From an uncultured Oscillospiraceae bacterium (GTDB lineage: Bacteria > Bacillota > Clostridia > Oscillospirales > Ruminococcaceae): 10,452 bases of DNA. Under the pieces are notes generated by a model, which saw nothing but the letters and a program-made list of their open reading frames with translations, searched no databases and was not told the DNA's origin. The DNA lies in assembly GCA_910587465.1 (NCBI GenBank), contig CAJUMS010000088.1, positions 1-10,452 of the forward strand, read 5' to 3'. The translations under genes were made by a program, and so were the position numbers. The first letter of the stretch is position 1. The number at the start of each line of letters is the position of its first letter. Below, one piece after another: positions 5,865-10,452 of this stretch.

Positions 5865-6875
5865 TCACGAAATATAACCATTATTCCAGCCCCTAGGAAT
5901 ACACAGCTTGCTAAAATAATCCACCGCGTATTCATCGGTCATACCGCTGATAAAATCGCCGACGGCGACCTCAAGCCCGTCACGCTCGGCAAGCTCCTTG
6001 TAAAGCTGCGGCATTTCATCCTTATTATTATAGAAATACTCATACAAATACTCAACTATATGCCCCGCCTTATCCTTTTCGGCAACAGTCGGATCGGCTC
6101 TGTAAACGCGCTCAAACATAAAGCTGCGCAGCTCATCAAACGCTTTTTGGGTTGTTTCGTCAAATGATATCTCCGCGCCGCTGTTCTCGACCAGCGAGCG
6201 CACAAGGCTCGTTATACGAGCGGACTTTGTTTCTCCAAGCGCTTTCACGGGAAATTCGGGCAGATCGTTCTGCCCGATAACGCCGCCGCGAATTGCGTCT
6301 TCAATGTCGTGATTTATGTATGCTATCTTATCGCAGAAGCGCACGACCCACCCCTCAAGCGTTGAGGGCGGCGCAGAAGAACCACGGTGCGCGACGATGC
6401 CGTCAACCACCTCAAATGTAAGGTTCAAACCCTTGCCATCCTTCTCAATAACCTCTACAACACGCCTACTTTGCAGATTATGTGCAAAACCGTTCGGGAG
6501 CAGTCTGTTCAGCACACGCTCTCCATCATGACCGAACGGCGTATGTCCAAGATCGTGACCAAGCGCGATAGCCTCCGTTAAATCCTCATTCAGTCCCAGC
6601 GCACATGCCACGGTACGCGAAATCTGGCTCACCTCGAGCGTATGCGTGAGCCGTGTGCGGTAGTGGTCGCTGTGTGGTATCAGGAACACCTGAGTTTTAT
6701 GCTTAAGTCTGCGGAATGAGTTGCAGTGTATTATACGGTCGCGGTCGCGCTGAAAATCGGTGCGGAAGTCGCACGGTTTCTCGTATACCCTTCGCCCGCG
6801 GCTGTCCCCGGATCTACACGCGTATTCGCTTAAAATAAGGCGTTCGTTTTCCATAATGCGTTCGCGCGGCAGCAC
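5865..6875 (-). CDS. dgt: dGTPase-like dNTP triphosphohydrolase (HD domain)
   Basis: 336 aa from GTG 6875. Enzymes of this family cut dNTPs into deoxynucleoside and triphosphate and so tune the nucleotide pool. HD-domain metal ligands are visible: H78 (RTRLTHTLEV), H107-D108 in GHDLGHTPFGH (106-116) and D182 (RFCDKIAYINHDIED). The N-terminal RDRDRIIHCNSFRRLKHKTQ is a family signature. I chose the GTG because AAAGGGGTGAT precedes it at 8 nt, while the internal ATG (codon 8) has no ribosome site. The resulting N-terminus also has the usual length before ILSxYA. The frame is open up to 6932 but the extension lacks a ribosome site. The gene lies 25 nt before dnaG, a common Clostridia arrangement. 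It belongs to the shorter bacterial dgt-like subfamily, so its preferred nucleotide cannot be told from sequence. Confidence 0.93.
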   Translation of the reverse strand: MLPRERIMENERLILSEYACRSGDSRGRRVYEKPCDFRTDFQRDRDRIIHCNSFRRLKHKTQVFLIPHSDHYRTRLTHTLEVSQISRTVACALGLNEDLTEAIALGHDLGHTPFGHDGERVLNRLLPNGFAHNLQSRRVVEVIEKDGKGLNLTFEVVDGIVAHRGSSAPPSTLEGWVVRFCDKIAYINHDIEDAIRGGVIGQNDLPEFPVKALGETKSARITSLVRSLVENSGAEISFDETTQKAFDELRSFMFERVYRADPTVAEKDKAGHIVEYLYEYFYNNKDEMPQLYKELAERDGLEVAVGDFISGMTDEYAVDYFSKLCIPRGWNNGYIS

Positions 6876-6958
6876 TGCTATCACCCCTTTTTTGCTCTCT
6901 GTAAATATATACAATTTTCGACCCCGATACACCTTTTTTATTTTTTAAAATCGGCGTT

Positions 6959-7579
6959 TTATGCAAAATCAAACCAACTTTTTTGTTTAATATCCACAAC
7001 AATTTTACCATTGCAGCAGTCAATCAGCTTCTTCCTCAGTTTTTCGGCAAGCTCTTCTCGGACGTAAAGCAATATCTTCACATGATCGGCGAAGTCCTCC
7101 GAGATCACCCTTACATCAAACTCCGCAAATATCTGCGGCAGCCTGCCGTACAGCGAATATTCAACCGAAAGCTCAAGCTGCTCCGCAAGCGCCATTACCT
7201 TTATTTTCGCCGTGTCGACCGCGTCCTTAGCGCCGTGGGTGTACGCGCGAACAAGCCCGCCTGCGCCGAGCAGTACGCCGCCGAAGTACCGCGTGACCAC
7301 GCATACCACGTCTGTCAAACCCTCCTTGCGGAGCACCTCGTATATCGGTACGCCCGCCGTTCCCGAAGGCTCGCCGTCGTCGGAGTGACGCGCGGCGGAG
7401 TTATCACGGAGAATGTATGCGTAACAGTTGTGGGTCGCCTTACGGTGCATGGAGCGTATCTCATTGATGAACTCCACCGCCTGCTCCTCGGTCTCGACGG
7501 GCGCAAGGTAGCCGATAAACTCCGATTTTTTCTCAATAAACCGCGCCTCACAGCGTTCGGCAATCGTTTTGTATTCCAA
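6959..7579 (-). CDS. yigZ: YigZ/IMPACT family protein
   Basis: 206 aa from a TTG start. The N-terminal IMPACT domain (about 1-125) carries the family motifs HNCYAY (50-55), SDDGEPSGTAG (66-76) and VTRYFGGVLLGAGGLVRAY (95-113). The C-terminal part (about 135-200) matches the second, ferredoxin-like domain of YigZ. Bacterial members are linked to ribosome- or RNA-related roles, but no exact reaction is established, and none is claimed here. The TTG at 7579 is preferred because AAGGAG sits 6 nt upstream and the protein then begins MEYKTIAERCEARFIEKKSEF, as is common in the family. An in-frame ATG lies at 7606 but would put the ribosome site inside the gene. The gene is followed after 83 nt by dgt, with no clear terminator between, so it may head the replication/transcription operon. 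Confidence 0.93.
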   Translation of the reverse strand: MEYKTIAERCEARFIEKKSEFIGYLAPVETEEQAVEFINEIRSMHRKATHNCYAYILRDNSAARHSDDGEPSGTAGVPIYEVLRKEGLTDVVCVVTRYFGGVLLGAGGLVRAYTHGAKDAVDTAKIKVMALAEQLELSVEYSLYGRLPQIFAEFDVRVISEDFADHVKILLYVREELAEKLRKKLIDCCNGKIVVDIKQKSWFDFA

Positions 7580-7614
7580 TGGTATCTCCTTAATACAGTA
7601 AATCAAAATTTATT

Positions 7615-8043
7615 TTAATCATATACTATCCGTACACTATCCACAATTTTGGTGTTTTCATAAAATTTGATGATAATATGATGTAAATGGGGATATACTT
7701 TATGATCAAGTCGCGCATTATGTACTAGTCGTGTCTTGTCGAGCGGATTATTTGTGATAAGGTCAATATACACTTCATCACTGATTGTAAGCTCGCAAGA
7801 GCCATCAAAATAATATGATGTCAGTAAAATTTCTTTAGGTCTGTCGGGATAACTTTCAACATAAATATCATATATTTCTGTTTCAAATTCTATTTTTCCG
7901 TTATATAAATCCTTGTAGTAATTTAATGAACCGAAAATTAAAAAAGGCATCAGAATAATAACCATAATTAAATATAAAATGCCATATTTAATTTCATATT
8001 TTCTAAAAAGGAACAAGTACATTATTAGGTAAGTTGCACCCAA
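7615..8043 (-). CDS. Small AT-rich membrane protein of unknown function; 5' end uncertain
   Basis: I do not recognise this protein. The annotated frame begins at TTG 8043 (142 aa). Residues 1-14 are the end of one hydrophobic span, and about 20-42 (ILYLIMVIILMPFLIFG) form a second, followed by a roughly 95-aa hydrophilic, beta-rich domain. The DNA is much richer in A and T than its neighbours. The frame stays open for 39 more codons upstream (to 8160), encoding further hydrophobic, membrane-like sequence but no ATG, GTG or TTG. That hints that the true N-terminus lies upstream and has been cut off by frame changes. The ribosome site of the TTG is poor. The gene ends 35 nt before yigZ, and its last codons hold a candidate promoter for yigZ. 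It could be a working TTG-started gene, a pseudogene, or a sequence with assembly indels. Confidence 0.5.
   Translation of the reverse strand: MGATYLIMYLFLFRKYEIKYGILYLIMVIILMPFLIFGSLNYYKDLYNGKIEFETEIYDIYVESYPDRPKEILLTSYYFDGSCELTISDEVYIDLITNNPLDKTRLVHNARLDHKVYPHLHHIIIKFYENTKIVDSVRIVYD
7618..7646 (-). promoter_or_regulatory. Candidate promoter for yigZ and the dgt-dnaG-rpoD run
   Basis: On the minus strand, TTGTGG (7641-7646) and TATGAT (7618-7623) are separated by exactly 17 nt, about 40 nt before the yigZ start. The -10 box has five of six consensus bases; the -35 box is weaker. It lies at the 3' end of the preceding membrane protein gene. No better promoter is visible upstream of dgt, dnaG or either sigma gene. 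Confidence 0.4.
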
Positions 8044-8247
8044 AATAATTCCGATTGAATAAACAGTAGTTAAAACAGTAAAGTACCGTTCCCCGCTAAA
8101 ATTATTTATCCTAAAAGTTTGAATGATAAAAAAACGAAACGAAAAAAATATAACGATGAATCAAAAATCATGTTTATTTTTTTGATGTTTTCATGAAATT
8201 TCACCCTCTAAATCCCATTTACCCGACAAATTTCGCCGCCAACCATA
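8044..8247 (-). other. Probable lost 5' part of the membrane protein gene
   Basis: At 8192-8194 an ATG is preceded by a good ribosome site (GAGGGTGA, 8 nt spacing) but its frame ends after 6 codons. A second ATG (8169-8171) opens a 21-codon frame of hydrophobic residues, and the third frame is open from 8160 into the gene at 7615-8043. The three frames meet at runs of seven A or seven T. I see no other feature here; the stretch is very AT-rich. Confidence 0.35.
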
Positions 8248-8290
8248 ACAAAAACTCACGCACAAAGACTTATGCGTGAGTTTCGTTTTT
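8248..8290 (-). terminator. Intrinsic terminator of rpmE
   Basis: A perfect 11-bp stem AAACTCACGCA/TGCGTGAGTTT (8252-8262 with 8273-8283) with a 10-nt loop, followed on the minus strand by TTTTTGTT, 24 nt downstream of the rpmE stop. On the plus strand it is followed by CGTTTTT, so it may also stop antisense transcription. Confidence 0.85.
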
Positions 8291-8306
8291 GAGAACTAAA
8301 AGCGCA

Positions 8307-8510
8307 TTACTTGCCCATATTGTAACGCTTCTTAAATCTGTCAACACGTCCGCCGCTGTCAACCAGCTTCTGCTTGCCGGTATAGAACGGGTGGCACTTG
8401 GAGCAGATCTCGACCTTGATGTCCTTCTTCGTGGAACGTGTCTCTATAACGTTACCGCAAGCGCACTTGATAGTTGTAGCCTCGTATGCGGGATGAATTC
8501 CCTCTTTCAT
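8307..8510 (-). CDS. rpmE: Ribosomal protein bL31, zinc-binding type
   Basis: 67 aa, the normal size. L31 is a late-joining protein of the large subunit that bridges it to the small subunit. The sequence MKEGIHPAYE ... CACGNVIETRST ... EICSKCHPFYTGKQ is diagnostic. The four cysteines C16, C18, C36 and C39 make it the zinc-binding (C+) form. The typical ending VDRFKKRYNMGK is present. The start is the ATG at 8510, with GAGGTGA 8 nt upstream; a GTG three codons earlier lies inside that ribosome site and is rejected. It has its own promoter (8552-8580) and terminator (8248-8290), and so forms a single-gene unit, although pgcA transcripts may read into it because no clear pgcA terminator is seen. 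Confidence 0.98.
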   Translation of the reverse strand: MKEGIHPAYEATTIKCACGNVIETRSTKKDIKVEICSKCHPFYTGKQKLVDSGGRVDRFKKRYNMGK

Positions 8511-8551
8511 GATTGTCACCTCAATCCGTATTTACATCATAATACTTATCA

Positions 8552-8580
8552 ATTATACCACAACGATTTCAAAAAATCAA
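8552..8580 (-). promoter_or_regulatory. rpmE promoter (extended -10)
   Basis: On the minus strand, TTGATT (8575-8580), a 17-nt spacer and a perfect TATAAT (8552-8557) preceded by TGG (extended -10 TGn). Transcription should start near 8545, giving a leader of about 35 nt before the ATG at 8510. Confidence 0.85.
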
Positions 8581-8624
8581 GTGTTTTTGTCAATTTTCCT
8601 ATGATGTTTTGTAGAATTTACGGC

Positions 8625-10340
8625 TTAAAACCCGAGAATTTTTGTGAAATCCGCCGAAAGCTTTTCCTGAAGAGCAACTGCTGCGGGCTTATCCACACCC
8701 TTTGTGGTGTAGTAAACCTTGATCTTGGGCTCGGTACCCGAGGGTCTGATGATAACGGAAGCGTCGTCCTCGAGGTTGTAGGTTATAACGTCGGACTTGG
8801 GCAGCGTAACGTTGCTCGTAGAACCGTCTGCCATGGTCTTTACGGAGGTGGTATAGTCGGTAACTGCGAGAACGTTCAGTCCGCCGATAACCTTGGGAGC
8901 GTTCGCGCGAAGTCCCGCCATGATCTCCTTCATGCGCTCCATACCCGAAGCGCCCTCGCAGGTGAAGTTGTCAAGCTTGTTGAAGTATACGCCGTACTCG
9001 TCGTACATCTTCTTGCGAGCCTCAATAAGGGTAACGCCCTTTGTGCGGTAGTATGCAGCCATTTCGCAAATGAGCATCGACGCTACGACAGCGTCCTTAT
9101 CGCGAACATAGCCGCCCGCCAGGTAGCCGTAGCTCTCCTCAAAGCCGAAGATGTAGCGGTTTTCCTCGCCGTCCTTTTCAAGCAGACCGATCTGCTCACC
9201 GATGAACTTAAAGCCCGTCAGCACCTCGCGCAGCTCCACGCCGTATTTTGCGCAGATCGCCTTGGTGATGTCCGAGGTAACGATAGTCTTTACCGCTACG
9301 GGATTATTTGGCATTTTACCGAGCGCGATACGCTCCTTGCAGATATATTCAAGCAGCAACGCGCCGGTTTCGTTGCCCGTGAACAGCTCATAGCGGTCGC
9401 CGTCGGGAACCGCGATACCAACGCGGTCACAGTCGGGGTCAGTAGCCAGCAGCAGGTCGGGCTTCTCCTTTTCGCAGAGATTAAGACCGCACTGAAGCGC
9501 CTCGCGTATCTCGGGATTCGGGAACGGACAGGTCGGGAAGTTTCCGTCGGGATTCTCCTGCTCGGGAACTACAACCACGTCTTTAACGCCGATCTCATTC
9601 AAAATGCGGCGGACAGGCTTGTTGCCGGTACCGTTAAGGGGAGTGTATACGACCTTGAGGTTACTGGTAGGCACAAGGTCGCTGTGCAGGCTCTGCTCAC
9701 GAACCTTTGCGATGTACTCGTCTATAACGGCATCGTCAATATAAGAAACGCCGCCGTCCGCGACAGCCTTGTCGAAATCAACGGACTTCACGCCGCCGAA
9801 TATGTCTATTTTGTTGATCTTGGACAGAACGATATCCGCAGCCTCGAGAGTGAGCTGGCAGCCGTCCGAGCCGTAAACCTTATAACCGTTATATTTTGCG
9901 GGATTGTGAGACGCTGTAACTACGATACCCGCGCCGCATTTCAGTTTGCGTACCGCCCACGAAAGCATAGGCGTAGGCATAAGCTCCTTATAGATATGCA
10001 CCTTAATACCGTTTGCGGCAAGCACCTCCGCGGCGCTCTTGGCGAAATAGCTCGACTTGTTGCGGCTGTCGTAAGCGATAGCGACGCTCTTCTCAACGCC
10101 GTTCTCGAGGATATACTCGGCAAGACCCTGAGTAGCCTTCTTGACGGTGTACACGTTCATGCGGTTTGTTCCCGCGCCGATAACGCCGCGCAGTCCGCCC
10201 GTACCGAATTCGAGATCGCGGTAGAAGCGGTCGTTTTTGCCCTCCTCGTCGGCGGAAACGCTCTCCAGCTCGACCTTGAGGTCGGGATCTGCCACAGCCT
10301 TGTCCAGCCACAGCTCGTACATTTTCTGAATATCTGCCAT
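8625..10340 (-). CDS. pgcA: Alpha-phosphoglucomutase (phosphohexomutase superfamily)
   Basis: 571 aa, the size of the PgcA-type phosphoglucomutase/phosphomannomutase of Firmicutes. It interconverts glucose-6-phosphate and glucose-1-phosphate in the cytoplasm and feeds UDP-glucose, glycogen and envelope glycan synthesis. All four active-site loops are seen: the phosphoserine loop TASHNP with catalytic S144 (142-147), the metal loop DPDCDR with D301, D303 and D305 (301-306), the sugar-selecting loop GFEESYGYL (399-407) and the phosphate-binding loop RPSGTEPK (532-539). The N-terminal FGTGGLRGVIGAGTNRMN (45-62) is typical of this long subfamily. The start ATG has CAGGAGG 9 nt upstream. Its own strong promoter and an adjacent palindrome lie upstream. 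Phosphomannomutase or phosphopentomutase activity cannot be excluded from sequence, but the long form and loops favour phosphoglucomutase. Confidence 0.95.
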   Translation of the reverse strand: MADIQKMYELWLDKAVADPDLKVELESVSADEEGKNDRFYRDLEFGTGGLRGVIGAGTNRMNVYTVKKATQGLAEYILENGVEKSVAIAYDSRNKSSYFAKSAAEVLAANGIKVHIYKELMPTPMLSWAVRKLKCGAGIVVTASHNPAKYNGYKVYGSDGCQLTLEAADIVLSKINKIDIFGGVKSVDFDKAVADGGVSYIDDAVIDEYIAKVREQSLHSDLVPTSNLKVVYTPLNGTGNKPVRRILNEIGVKDVVVVPEQENPDGNFPTCPFPNPEIREALQCGLNLCEKEKPDLLLATDPDCDRVGIAVPDGDRYELFTGNETGALLLEYICKERIALGKMPNNPVAVKTIVTSDITKAICAKYGVELREVLTGFKFIGEQIGLLEKDGEENRYIFGFEESYGYLAGGYVRDKDAVVASMLICEMAAYYRTKGVTLIEARKKMYDEYGVYFNKLDNFTCEGASGMERMKEIMAGLRANAPKVIGGLNVLAVTDYTTSVKTMADGSTSNVTLPKSDVITYNLEDDASVIIRPSGTEPKIKVYYTTKGVDKPAAVALQEKLSADFTKILGF

Positions 10341-10381
10341 AAGAAGAAACCTCCTGAAAAAATATTTATAATAACGATTAC

Positions 10382-10410
10382 ATTATAACATACTTTTTTC
10401 GGAATTTCAA
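10382..10410 (-). promoter_or_regulatory. pgcA promoter
   Basis: On the minus strand, TTGAAA (10405-10410), a 17-nt spacer and a perfect TATAAT (10382-10387) with TGT just upstream of it (extended -10). The expected start point is near 10375, giving a leader of about 35 nt with the AGGAGG ribosome site. Confidence 0.85.
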
Positions 10411-10413
10411 TAG

Positions 10414-10434
10414 TTTTGTAAATAATTTACAAAA
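10414..10434. promoter_or_regulatory. Perfect palindrome next to the pgcA promoter, possible operator
   Basis: TTTTGTAAA and TTTACAAAA, 9-bp perfect arms around 3 nt, end 3 nt upstream of the -35 box. This position suits a regulator that touches polymerase at the -35 region. It resembles AT-rich operators of several repressor families but matches none that I can name with confidence. A weak hairpin at the end of an upstream gene outside the window is the alternative. Confidence 0.45.
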
Positions 10435-10452
10435 TTTTTCACGGATATTGGC

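Noticed and set aside
8289..10388. A 699-codon open frame on the plus strand
   Set aside because: It lies antisense to pgcA and rpmE, whose motifs are unmistakable. It arises from codon bias on the opposite strand, and its product has no recognisable domain.
1..10452. CRISPR array, rRNA or tRNA genes, insertion sequences
   Set aside because: No regularly spaced repeats, no structural RNA signatures and no transposase were found.

Overview
The window looks like a chromosomal segment of a Gram-positive, moderate-GC Clostridia member. A gut Ruminococcus/Oscillospiraceae-type organism is the best guess. The evidence is the dgt - dnaG - rpoD gene order, strong AAGGAGG-type Shine-Dalgarno sites, GTG and TTG starts, and typical Firmicutes protein sequences. 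The taxon is inferred, not proven. Every gene I can support lies on the minus strand, so transcription runs from right to left.

Right part (about 8250-10452): pgcA, an alpha-phosphohexomutase that links glucose-6-phosphate and glucose-1-phosphate, has its own strong promoter with a perfect 21-bp palindrome next to it. It is followed by rpmE (ribosomal protein L31, zinc-binding type), which has its own extended -10 promoter and a clean intrinsic terminator.

Middle part (about 1240-8200): an AT-rich small membrane protein gene with a disrupted-looking 5' end is followed by a compact, probably co-transcribed housekeeping run. In order of transcription this is yigZ (IMPACT family), dgt-like dNTP triphosphohydrolase, dnaG (primase), a primary sigma factor rpoD, a second complete primary-type sigma factor 30 nt later, and an unrecognised 200-aa protein. 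This is a macromolecular-synthesis-type operon: it joins nucleotide pool control, replication priming and transcription initiation. The tandem duplication of the sigma gene is its unusual feature.

Left part (1 to about 1140): a foreign-looking module of three genes runs off the left edge. It encodes a small secreted, single-span protein with the layout of a filamentous-phage major coat protein, a 50-aa ribbon-helix-helix protein, and the N-terminal 114 residues of a Zot/pI-type assembly ATPase that overlaps the previous gene by 4 nt. I read this as the end of an integrated inovirus-like (filamentous phage) element in a Gram-positive host. The 349-nt gap between it and the host genes (891-1239) holds two hairpins. 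The element's exact right border and integration site cannot be fixed from this window.
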